64,000 nt of DNA from assembly GCA_029207755.1 (NCBI GenBank), contig JARCOQ010000005.1, forward strand, positions 46,341,563 through 46,405,562, written 5' to 3'. This document shows, piece after piece, positions 47,568 through 60,238 of the stretch; position 1 is the stretch's first letter; each line of letters starts with the position of its first letter. The notes beneath the pieces were generated by a model, which saw nothing but the letters and a program-made list of their open reading frames with translations, made no database searches and was not told where the DNA came from. The stretch comes from Chamaea fasciata. Its lineage: Eukaryota > Chordata > Aves > Passeriformes > Sylviidae. The position numbers and the translations under genes were made by a program.

Positions 47568-48549
47568 CTCTAGGATACCATGGAAATGAAAAGAACAAGC
47601 ACCCACATATGTTTCTATCCTTTCATGGTCTGTGCAGTTTTGTGTATAAGTGGTGCTGCAAGGAGAACTGCAACCACCTCCCCTCATCAGCTGTGATCTA
47701 GGATGACTGAGTTTTGACTGAGTTTACTACCACACATAGTATGATTGCCTAATTCTTTATTGAGATAAAACATACAGAGAACACAATGTTTTACCAATAG
47801 GAAGCATTTTGCAGAAGGGCTGGCTATTCAAAAACATTTTGAGGAAAGAACTGATTTTGTGAATGTGGGCTCCTGCCATGAATTATTATTTGTATAAAGT
47901 TGTGCGTCTAAGTTTCAGTTATTTAAAATCCCATTAAATCTCACCAGGATATATTTTCTTACTGTCTAAACCAAAAATTTTTACTGTGCCATGATACAGG
48001 AAATACCTAGAAAATATAAAAATTTACTCTTGTTTGTTATCATTGTATCATTTTGATAAAAAATTTCATAAGCCCCCAGGAATAGGCATGTATGTTAAAA
48101 TCATCTAAGGTCATCTTTAATACTTTACAAGCTTCAGTGGTTCAGAATTTAATTTTTTTAACAGAATATGGCATGTGTTTGTATCAGCAAGTTTCATCCT
48201 CCATTATCCATCTCCCTCCTACACCTTTCTAGTATAAAAACTCCTGTTTGCTGACAGAATACTAATTTGGCTTCATTTAAATGCTAAAGCAATATAGTCC
48301 AGCTATCTCATTTAAAACATGTGTAAAGCTGTGAAAAAATTGACAAGCACAATGAAGAGTGTCTACCGTAAGATTTGCATGGAACTATTTTTCAATAGGT
48401 GCTAAGAAGCCAAAAGCTTGTCCTAGCCATCTTTTTTTACCCCCACACATATCTTTTAAAATCAGGGAAGGGAAAAGAGCAATATTTCCCTCACAGCTCA
48501 CCACTTCATATGACCTGTTAAGATTAAAGGCCAGGTGATGTATATGCAG

Positions 48550-48567
48550 AATATATATATATATATA
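48550..48567. repeat. (AT)n microsatellite
   Basis: Eighteen bases of alternating A and T, followed by further TA- and TG-rich simple sequence to about 48590. Confidence 0.85.
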
Positions 48568-51500
48568 AATATTTTATATATGTGTGTATTTCTCTTTGTG
48601 CAAGGGCAGCCACTTATTCTTTAAAGTTCAACCACATTTTTATTCTGCATGTGTGATAAGAAAAAGTACATTAACAAAGCCTGCATCAAAAATAAATCCA
48701 GGGCAGGAAGATTTTCCATATAGGAAGAGTACAAAAACTCTAAATACAGAGCACTGTATGAACAAGACCTGGGCTGGTATCCCTCAGAGATACCTTTCAG
48801 TGACCTGTATTGACAAATCTCTCCGACCACTCTCCTCATAAAGGCATAGTTTTATGGCATAAAATGGAAAGTATAATGAATCTTGCATTGGCATGATTCA
48901 TTGAGATGATTCCAAACACTTGGTGTGCAAGTATGTGGGGTTTAAATAAATACACCCACTCTTAAGTAAAAATGCATGATGTGTGTTACCATCTTTGTAC
49001 ACACACAGTGGCTAGAAAGCAGGAATGAAAAATGTGCAAGAGACCCCTCATACTATTGCAGCAGAGCCAGCCACAACGAGCCTAAGAAACAGAGACCACC
49101 AAAGCCTGGATTGGAGTAGCACCAACATCCTCCAGGTCAGAGAAAACTGGGAGGTAAGCTTCATCTTTCTGGGGTACACAACCGAGGAATTACTCATTCA
49201 GATGTTCTCACAGAGGCTCACACAATCTATTTTAAGTTCAAAATCAAAGCAGCTTCCCCTACCCCAAACAAAAATGCAGACACAAGCTACTGTGCTAAAA
49301 TGTTCCTCACAACAGCAGAGAAAGTACATGGACAAATGAGGTAGCAAAACCTGATAAAATTTACAACTGAGATTAAAATGAGATGAAAAATCCTTTTTCT
49401 CTCTAAAATCTCTAATTCCTGAAAAGTTAAAAAAGCTCCAGGGATTTATCAGCAGAAGAGTCACTAGTAAAAATATTTTCTTTCAGAGAGTAAATATAAC
49501 CTTGGCTGTGCAGATTGCAGGAAGATAAGAACTGTTGTTGGACACATCTATATTTCTAGATATAATCATCTCATTTACCGTTCAGTATTTTAAAGAAACG
49601 AAAATGTGGAAGACCTGATTGCAGTTCTAAACCTGCTTTGTGCAACAAGACTAATGCAAGACTGACTTGAAGCTGACCTATATACTGAAAAATAGGATCT
49701 AAAATTAAATGGGAAAATGCACATCATTATTTTAACTTAGCTCATAGTTGCACAGCTACATCTCTGTGCAGCAAACTGAAAAGTTATCTATACACTGCAG
49801 ATTATTATGCTGTCAGTGAATGCACATTTAAATAATTTTTGCTGTTAGTGGCATTGAATTTTTCATGCATTTTGAAGTTGGATAAATGGTTAAGAAAATA
49901 ATTCATTAGGTGAGGCATTTCATTAACTTAAATATTAACAACAAAATCCTCCAAGAAGAATCAAAATGCCTTTGGGGGTTTTTTGCCCTTGCCTGTGGAC
50001 CCATGGACTTTTTCCACAGCAGGAGAACCCATTGAGAAGCCTCCACAGCTTGCTGGAAGTACCAGGGTGCTGGACATCTGAGGCTGCAAAACCTACAATC
50101 CCTATAGAAACTGCTCATGTTTAGATCTGAGCTAACACTTTATCTTTTGCCTAGATTTACACTTATATTCTTGGTCTGAGGCGCCCTGTTCCCAAAGGAA
50201 TCTTTGCTTTATAAGAATTTCTGAATATACACTGAATATCGGCTTGACACTGTTTAATAACAAAGCATACATGCACTAGAACTTTGAAAGCACTTAAAAT
50301 ATTTTCTAAAAGTTTATCAATTACCTGCCTGCAATGATCTAATGCCAGTGAAAGATTCTCTTTCAAACAACAAGTATTGGTAACAAGGATAAGAACCTGG
50401 TTCTTGATGTCAATGTCAAAATACCATTGACTGGAATGAAGCCAGTGTCTTGCTTGGACATGCTGTACTCCAATAAAATAGAGATTACACTGCATTGCAG
50501 AACTGAAAAGGATGGGTAAAGTTAAAACGAAAGGCTAGAATGAAAGCTGACTGCAGAAAAATAGTATTTTCTTATTCAGCAGAATTACCCTATAAATATA
50601 TTCAATCTTATAGCCGCTTATACTCAGAGGTAGAAAAACACCCTAGGATTACTTTTTAATTTCAGTTTCAGAGACGGCACAGTTATGGTGAGAGAAAGAA
50701 GATCCTGTATGTTGTCTTTAACTCTTGTGATTTCATCACAAGTCTCAACAAAGTCTATCTTCTTCTCAAAATCACAAACTTTTGAACCTCAGCTTTTGTT
50801 AGGAAGACAAATGCATAAGTTCCATGACTGCATAGGCAGTTTTGAACTATGGCTTATTTTTTTCCTATAATATTTCAAGCCCTGAGGTTAAATAGTTTTT
50901 CATCATGTAAATAATCATTAATTAAAGGACAACTGGATTTTCAAATTCTACACACAGGAACAGTCTGCCCAAGCTGGGGCAGCCCTACAGTAAATTGCCA
51001 CCTTATTACTGAATGAGGGCAAGAAAGAAGACCAATTTAGACTTTTAGGTAACACGCATATTCTAATTAAGAGAAACCTCTTATTTTCAAACTTGACAAC
51101 TTTTTCTTTATGGTTCATAAGAAAAAATGAACAAGGCACTTTGTAACCCTTCCCCAAAGCTTCCGCTTTTCACAACACTGGGTTGTCAATGGAAGGAAGT
51201 AAAAGAAATTTACAGTCTCTGAGGGATGCAAAGAAAAGCTTGGACACAAGTGGAATCAAACTACAACCCCCAAAACTATATGCAAACGCAAGAGAAGTTG
51301 TATGATGGTATCTCTCCCTGACTGTGCTCTGTAAAGAGCTCTGTTCAGACTCAGGTGTAAAGGACACTGCTGTTAGTGTTAATCCCCTCCTGCCAGCCCA
51401 CTGCTTCAGTGTGTAAAACTGAGGCAGATCTGAGAAAAGCTGGTGACAACCTGCAGTTCTGATGCGTTTCTCCCTTCTCTACAGGAACTTTACCCAGGCT

Positions 51501-54500
51501 GTCAGTGCTAAGAGCCACAGATAGCTCATCCCAGTCACAGCTTTAAAGATATGCTAGGATAAGATGCAGATGCTAGCAACTTTTACTAATAGCTGCTCTT
51601 GATGCTATATTGTCAACTCTCAACGTTTCCAGACTGCTTTGTTCACACCCACGTTTTATTACAGCAAAAGCTTACAAGGATCTTGGGTCTCAAGAAGAAC
51701 GATACCCTTGGTGAAATGAAGAGAACTGGACGCATCCCATTTGGTAAGATTTGTCCTTGCATCTCAGGCATCCAGGACTTCTATCACTCCACGGTAAAGT
51801 GTAAGAGAAGACACAGGCCATCAGGATGAAATGGAAAAGGGCAGTAAGCTGAACATCAAATGAGTTTAGAACTGGAGTACAGGGTGCAAAGTACAAGTGC
51901 TCAGACATGGCCTCCTGCTTTACTAGATAAATAAGAATAGGGTAGAGCAAGGTGATTTGAGAAGAAAAATATGACACAGTATGTTTTATTTCACAGCATG
52001 CTAAAAAATGATTAAAGAAATGTGAAGAAGAATAAAAGACTTGTTTTTTGAGCTTTACTTTCAAACACAGCTATATAACAGAACTATTCTGATATGTGGC
52101 TGTATGCAACACTTTTAGGTCTATTATCCAACTTCCTAGAAAAATTAAATCCAAACCTACACATTTTATCCTGTAACAGCAGCACAGGTTTTTTAGAGTG
52201 AGAGCTTATGAATGATAAAACACGAATTTAGCACAGTGAAAAACACAGTGCAAGCTCAGGGGTCTATTCTCACTGCTTTTATACACTTCTAGTATTCTGG
52301 AAAGTTATATAGAAGCATTAGGAGCAGAATAGACTACTGTGAAATGAGCTCACAAATTAAATTAAGAGAGGGAGAGAGCAATGAATAACTGAATCCCCTG
52401 AGCCAGAAGAAGGCCATGCTGGACTGTCACAGGAGGATATAAAATATGTGCTTCTGTGCACCCACTTTGCAGCGGACCCATGTAATTTATTAACCTGACA
52501 GCAATGGCATGCATACCCACAGGCTGTTCCTAACCTCCCTACTGCCCATCAGCATGCTTCTACAGAGAACTGCCAAGGAGACTGACACAATGAAAATGTA
52601 GTGGGTTTGGCTGCTTTTCAACCTTCTACATACCCTGGAGACATAAGGATTACTTATTATTAGCAATTAAGAAATTTAATCCACTATCCTACATTGCATA
52701 TGATCAAGCTTTGTTGTACTCTAGTGAGTATTATCATAGTACAAGCATCAGACTATAAGCCCATTTTTTAATGCATTGATTTGAATTTTATATAGAGTGA
52801 ACCTTCCCTGTTGCAATGTGATCACTTGATTCCATATTGCTGATGAGAGTGTGGCTTCTGAGTCTTTGAATAATGCAAGTGTATGTTTCTATCAGAGCAG
52901 AGGGGAAAAAAATACTAACTGGATTTCTCTTTCCTATTTTCTTTTGAACAAATGCAGACCTGAAGCACATGTGGATTAACTGAAAAATTTGAGGCTGCAG
53001 GTGAAACCTGGCATACTAATAGGAATGAAAACCTTATCTTCTAAATCCTAACACTGTGCCTTATTCATAAAATCATCCTGGATTTACTTTCTGTATCCAC
53101 ACAATCAGAATGGGTGAAATAAGACCATTAAAAACATCTACCATGTATGCAGCCTGGCCAGGCACTGTAAGAAGTGATTCACAATCTTCACTCTCCACAA
53201 GCCTAAAATCAAACGTTCCACACTCTTTTCTTATAGTGGTCTTTGTTCTCATTAACTAATGATAATATTTATGAGGAGAACAACACTCTTTCTCATGGAT
53301 TACTAGTTTAAGTGAAAAATGATTATGGCTACATAATAGACATTGCATTTTCTGATCAAAAATATAATGAAAATCTAAATCAAGGACTGGCAAACATTAA
53401 TCCTTGTAAAAAAATAAAATATCTGATTAAAGATATGTGAGAAAGCAAAAGTGAATTTCTAATGTCACTATCTATCACATCACTCCACTGCCTTCCATCC
53501 CAGATAGAAGGCGTATTTATCTGCCTCTGCCTTCCCAACACACACACCAAGGAATTTCCCCACAAACTGTGGCATTCTGCTCAATCCAGGTCCCACGTGG
53601 CACTGGCTTTTTCCCTGGCAGAGGACAAAAGTACCAGGTGCTGGTGGCTCTCATCAGTCAGGGTGCACTATTGCAGTGTGAAGAGCAGTAGGAGAAGTCA
53701 CTGTAACTGAGGGCTTTTATTTAAACCAATATGCCATTCATCACACAGTGACTCGTTTTAAAAAGGCAACTGGTGATTGACAGTACCACCAGCTTAAAAA
53801 ACAGCACATATTCCCATGGATTTTCATGTATGTCCCCACAATCCTTCCCTTGGCCCATAGCAGAACTCCTCCTCTCTCTGTACCTCTTTCTCTGTATTGT
53901 TTTCAGCTTCCTCCATCTGCACTGTAATTTCAGCTTCCCACCACGGCTCTACTACTTAATTGTGCTTTTTCCTACCTTCAACAGTACAAGCCAGAATATC
54001 CCTGCCACAATGAGGATATTAAAAGAGTCCCATCTACTCACTTCCATGAAAGTTGTGGGAACTTAATATCTCTGAAAGAAACCATTCCTCCAGCTTAAAT
54101 GCCCAATCAGTTTAAAAGACCAACAGAATCACTGCAAGACCATACTTCTCTAGGTTAAAAAGTATTTTCCAAAAGAAAACTTTAATGGAGTTAATCAGTG
54201 ACCAAAAATACTAAAATACGTGTCTTTTAATAACACAGTTCAGAGCAAGGACATCAAATCTTGTTTCTTATGTAACTTTACGTAACTGAAGTTATTTAAT
54301 TACTGTTCACCTCATGAAATAAAAGAATCATGCTCCTCTTAATGTTCTTTTGCTTATAACAAAGAAGTTAAAGCACTCCAAATTTAGATTCAATTCTGTC
54401 CTTCTGCAGCGATAAACACAAGTCAGCAAAACAAACCTGGGCTGTACACTTGTGTTTACTTAAATGACATGACATTCATGTAGAGTGAATGTCATTCCAC

Positions 54501-54954
54501 GCTCCTGTCAGAACAGAGATTAATTAAGCAACTGTCTTCAGTGATTTCTCTCACCTGAGCATGAGCATCCAGAATTTATACACAGCATTCTTTTGACACA
54601 GACTGGAAAGCAAGATGTGATGCTTAGGAAGAGCAAGGATGAGGTTGATTTCTGATCTTATGACACATCTATATTAACATATTAAAATACTTTGAAATCA
54701 GAAAAATTCCAGTTCCTTGATTATTTATCCACAAAGGAAAGCATTTTTACCAAAATAGCCATACAGGTGACCTCCTATTGAACCAAGCTGTCCACCCGAC
54801 TGCTCAAATAAAGAAAACATCAGGCAGGCAAATCTTGTCCTCTGCCAGTCTCATTATTACTACTGGGGAATTTTAAACCTCAGTGCAAAGAAGCACAAAG
54901 CTCACTAAATCTGAGGAGGTAAGGAATTCCTACAGTCCATGTCAGTATGCCTCT

Positions 54955-54969
54955 GATGATGATGATGAT
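54955..54969. repeat. (GAT)5 microsatellite
   Basis: Five uninterrupted GAT triplets in intron sequence. Confidence 0.85.
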
Positions 54970-56199
54970 CCAAGGGTTCTCTGGACGCTCCCAGTGCCAA
55001 GATAAATCAACACTGATCCGTAACACACTGCATACTAGGTGCTGTCAGAAGAGGTGAAAGTGAGGTGAGGATGGTCAGAGAGGCAGTGACCAACCCTGGA
55101 TGCATGTTTCTTTAATGCGTAACTTTCACTTGATAGGACACAATTTTTTAAAAAATGTATCTTCTAACTTCAAGATAACAGAATTGTATATACTGAAGGC
55201 CTTATCCTCCAAACACCTTCTCCTTTTGATGACCTGTGGAAGAGAACCATCCTTATTTGTCCTTTTGACTCATGCTGAAGTATAATTGCTGCTCTTTTTT
55301 TATTTATTGCAGCATCCATTTTCTCTCATTTGTCCTTTCTGTTTTCCTTTTATTTCTTTTGAACTTCTACATTTATAGATATAGAAACAGCTCTCTAAAT
55401 TTTATTCTTTTTAACTTTATTGTCCTTTGGCTTTTTTTCTTTCTTTCCTGCAACTTTTCAGGAAAGCCAGATACTGTGAGAATGCCATTTTGCCTTGTTT
55501 TATTTACTCATTGATTTTGCTGAAATGGAAGCCAAAAGATCAGGAGTACTTCAGTTCTTAAGACACTGTCCAAGCCTGCAGCTATTTACTTATGAAATAA
55601 TTATGTTGATGACTGTGTTAGAAGTCATTAGAGGTCTAAGGGAAAATGTCAAGTGTGATGTAATACAGAAACTACAACAAGCTGCAACGTTACCCACAGT
55701 TGCAAATTTTTCTTAGCACAGGTAAGGCACATCAAGATAAACTTTGCTGTGTCTTCTATCCTGGTTTTGCCTGCCCATCAACTGTCCATTGTAGTCTTGT
55801 TCTCCATCACAGACTGATAAATGTCCCATTCTATTTAAATTAAACAGGATCTGGCTTTGCAAAAAGAACCTCAACAAACCAACGAAACTGAATGATCAGG
55901 ACTACAGATTAATAGCCTTTTTAAAGGTAAAACCACCAGGGTGAGAAAATCTGAATGAGTGGAGCAGAGGTAAACTGCAGCTTTCTGAAGCAGTTATGTG
56001 AGTATCTGGAACCAAAGTTATAAGTCTAATAGGTAATCTTGCAGGTCAAAAAGAGTTGCAGCTGCTAAAAAACTGACATGAGGAAAAACTCAATGTTTAC
56101 TCTAAAAATAGCAGAATTATACATATGATTTATTATTAAACTTCAGTCCTTGCAAGAAGGAAAGGTATCAAAAATTTACGCAAAGCTGACCCAAATTGA

Positions 56200-56515
56200 A
56201 GCACAGGGCCAGGCACTGATCTTTTGTCTCTGGTGACCAGTTGCAAGACTCAAGGGAGCAGCCTGAAGCTGAGTCAAGAGAGGTTCAGGTTAGATATCAG
56301 GAGAAGGTTTTTCACCCGGAGGGTGTTTGGGCACTGGAACCACCAGGGAAAAGGTCACAGCACCAGCCTAACAGAGATCAAGAAGCATTTGGACAATGCT
56401 CTCAGGCACATGGTGTGACTCTTGAGGATGGTCCTGTGCAGAGCCAGGGGCTGGACTTCGATGATCGGTGTGGGTCCTTTCCTACTGAGGATATTCTAGG
56501 GTTCCCTGAATCACA
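56200..56515 (+). mobile_element. CR1 LINE 3' end, plus orientation
   Basis: It opens with agggccaggcactgatc and gtctctggtgaccagttgca, continues with gagaggttcaggttagatat and aagcatttggacaatgctct, and ends near gatattctagggttccc. The subfamily block cacatggtgtgactcttgag is shared with the copies at 1146 and 45391. It is antisense to ANKS1B. Small gaps suggest moderate age. Confidence 0.94.
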
Positions 56516-59500
56516 CTAAAAATCACACTATGGTCAGCCATACCACATTCACTAATTTGGCTAATGCTGAAGGCAACTTTCTTCTGAGTCAACATGGCTT
56601 CCACCACCATGAAAGAACAACTTCATGCTTCTGCTTCAGCGTGACCACAGAAATCCTCCTCCACATTCTCAGTCCTCCTGCATCCATGAACACTAGTGAG
56701 ACCTGGTTTCTCACATAACAGGAATGAAGGTGCTTAGCTGCCTAAAAGTACCTGACCTAAGAGGAGTGAGCATCAAGTAGACAGGGACTACAGACATCAG
56801 GATTGTATATGCTTTCCTCTCACAAACAGCAGCAAAACTGAGCAAGATGAACAGCAGTGACATTTTGGTCATGGATACAGCATCCAGCACCACCTAGTCA
56901 GTCACTGTGCCAGCAGTGGCAGCAGGTGGCATTAGCATTTACCCTGAAGGCAACTGTGACCATTCTGAATTTCCAGACTTGTGTGAGAAAGGAGGCAGTG
57001 GAGTGGCCTAGAGACCACCTGCCGGTCTTCTTGGAGGCAGAACCGAAATGGCAGCCTGCCACAGGAACTGAGCCAGCTTCTGCCCTGGTGACTGGCAGGT
57101 TTGGCCTTGATCCCTGGAGGAAAATGTATTGCTGCTGAAAAACCAAGCCTCTCTGTGAAAGAACAAAAAAACTATGAATGGACAATTATAGCTACACCTT
57201 ATAAATCTCCTTATTTTGGTACCACTTTACTAGTTGTTTTGTATTTGAAAAAACCCACTTTAAGACACTAAATAAATGATAGAGATTCTGGTGCTTTACT
57301 AAATAGCCGGACATTCTTAGTAATTAAGCATTTATTCTACACAGTAGAAGGAAATATTCTAATTAACTGCTTATATTTTTTCCCATGGCATGAAGCACAT
57401 AAAAATAGGCAATTTCAATAATCATTATTACTGCTCCAGTATATATTAATACATTTCAGATAAATCATTGCCTCCACTATCAACTCAGCTACTGCTCCTG
57501 CAAATAAAGCAATACCTTGTTACCTAGCAACAATGCAAGTCCTTGCTATGCTGCAAAAAATACATTAAAAAAGGAAATATATATATTTATATATTCCCTT
57601 CATTTCATGTCGAGAGAACATCCATAAAGAACAAAGAATAATCCACTCAAATGCCCTCAAATTCAATATTTTAATAAAATGTTTGATCATCCACGTTTCA
57701 TGAGTATTTTCAGAAGCTCGGTCTAGATTAAACATGTGTAACCTCTCACTGACAATATAATGTTCTTGCTATGTATTTCTTGGAGTATTTTAATGCATAT
57801 GTAAGTACAAAACCATTACATATATAAGTCATGACAGGCTCTTAATGCTACATCTGATCTGTAACAAAACAGGAATAGGTATCACAGGACTTGTTTAAAG
57901 TTCGTTCGCTTATGCTAAATCAGTTCCTCTCCCATTTAACATAGCAGTGCATAGTATCGCCTCTTACTGATGCAATATCTCTTTTTAGGGCGCTGTCATT
58001 CGTACAAATTGTTCCTTGTGTTGCATTAAAAAAAAAATGTACTAAAAGTTCCACTACTTTGTTGCTTTATATTTCATGTCTGCTTCTGACAGATTGCCCA
58101 CACTGTGTGGAAGAAAACAAATAAGAGTAGCTCAGGAGTCCTACGTGTGTGGATGAGCTACAGACTTGGGCAATGTGCAAATCTGACAGCAGCCTCTGAG
58201 CTCTGTGGTTACCAGCACGTGTCTGGTCCATGCTTTACACAAAAGTTAAAAGAGGCAGCACAAGGATTCACAGCCCCATAAGTGCAAAGTATGAAGGTAT
58301 ATTCTTCCGCATGACAAGGACTGCAGTTCAGCTTATGCAATGGAAGGAATACAAAGTCATGAAAATTGCTGTCCTGAAGGCCTACAGTTTCATTAGCAGG
58401 TTCTCACATCCAATATTGCCTAGGTCAATACACTGCCCCCAGATAAAACATAAGAAGCATCTTAAGATAATGCAAATTTCACTTAAAATTTGGTGGCTAA
58501 TCACATGCCACTACTGCTACTCACAAATTAGAAGATTACTCAACACCATACAAAAATTTTGAATATTCCTCTTGGTAGCAACATCTATAGGGAAAGCATT
58601 CCTGAAATATTCTCTTAATGTTCTCTTGAAACTTTTTGAAGTCACCTATCTCACTCTCTTGGCTCAGATAATCACAGCATAAAGGTATACACAATCTATA
58701 TCATGCTGCCTCGAACATCTGCTGCTGCTGTAATCCTTGATAATTCATAGCAAAAATATTCAGAAAATTGTATGCTTGCACCCAAAGGTACCTTAGTTTT
58801 TGTAGCTCTTGCCATTATCTCTGAGCTTTATATACTAGTTGGAAATTTTTTGCAGTTTGTTGTTGCCCATTTTTTACTACTCTCGCAGTCTTTAACAACT
58901 AGGGATCATAGTTCACCTCTCAGAGGAATGAGTGGAGTTCAGTAAAATGCATAATGCATGCAGAGGGGCAAGGATGAAGTATCAGCTACTGTGGTGTTCA
59001 AAAGCCTCTTGCAATAAAGATTTTAGAAGTTAGTGTAACACTGGAACTTATACACACTAGGAGGATAAAGCAAACATCAGAGACCGTACCCTACAGGCTT
59101 TGCATGACGAAGTCTGCGCATATTGTCTCTCCCTCTGGAACACAGTCTTTAGTGACAGATGGCACAACCACTATCTACAGATGGCTCCAGTGGGGGCTCC
59201 ATAGCTTTGATAAATACTGCAATCAACTCCTAGGATAGGTATGGTTCAGGCAGCAGAGCAAACACAGGGAATAAATCCCTCAAAAACTAACTGTATAATA
59301 ATCACGCACATAGTATTATCCTAAACAGACAGATGAAAGTCCAGGGTTGACAGAGCTGACAGAAATTCAGGAGTACTTAAGAGGAGGTCAGTAGTTTAGG
59401 ATAAAAGTGCATGAAATGAGCATTACTCAATTTCTTATCTACTTTATCCAGAAGAACATTTCCACTTTCATCATGGACCAAGAGCTCCTGGTGAAAGAAT

Positions 59501-59920
59501 TCTTGCTTTCCAGTGGGATTTGCTATACTTTGGAGAAGCAATCAACCACATCACCAAACAAAACCTTGGCTTGGTTGGTAGAAAACATCCTTGCCTCAGA
59601 CAAATGATTCGTTCACTACAGTGAGCAGAAGTATTTGAATCTACTACTCTAACAAAATCAAAAGTCATGGACAAATACTATGACAAATGGACCAATACCA
59701 ATGAAACTATTTGTAGCAGACTAGCACAATCTCTTCTAATCTTCTACAGAAGGCTTGAAGTAAGCACAACTGGAGTGATTTCAAAAAGGAACATTTGCTT
59801 TAGTTGAGCCAATGCCTCAGAGACCCTGCTCTCTCACTCCTTACTGCTCAAAAAACCAAAAATTACTTCGCAATGTCTTTTGTGGCAACACAGAGCTACT
59901 GATGAGCCACAAGTGCTATG

Positions 59921-60238
59921 ACAGAATATTTTGGGTTGGGAGGGACCTTCAAAAACATCTAGTTCCAACCCTACTGCCATGGGCAGGCAAACTTCCACTA
60001 AAACAGGTTACCCAGAGCCCCATTCAGCCTGGTCTTGGACACTTCCAGTGATAAGGAGTCCACAACCTCTCTGGACAACCTTTTCCAGTGCCTCGTCACC
60101 CTCACAGTAAAGAATTTCTTTCTAATAGCTAATCTAAACGTACCTCCTTCACCTCAAGGTCATTCCCCCTTTTTCTGTCACTATATGACCTTTGTGAAAA
60201 GTCTCTCTCCATCCTTCTTATAAGCCCCCTTTGTTGTT
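59921..60238 (-). mobile_element. CR1 LINE 3' end, minus orientation
   Basis: It begins with acagaatattttgggttggg and agggaccttcaaaaacatct, followed by cagcctggtcttggacactt, cacaacctctctggacaacc and ttctttctaatagctaatct, and ends near cttcttataagccccctttg. The Ile-rich frames within it are decayed CR1 sequence, not genes. It is in the same orientation as ANKS1B. Confidence 0.94.

Noticed and set aside
50163..50495. 110-codon minus-strand frame with a possible acceptor and a cag/gtaatt donor
   Set aside because: It was considered as a missing ANKS1B exon, but the translation has no similarity to SAM or linker sequence. AT-rich chance frame is the simpler reading.
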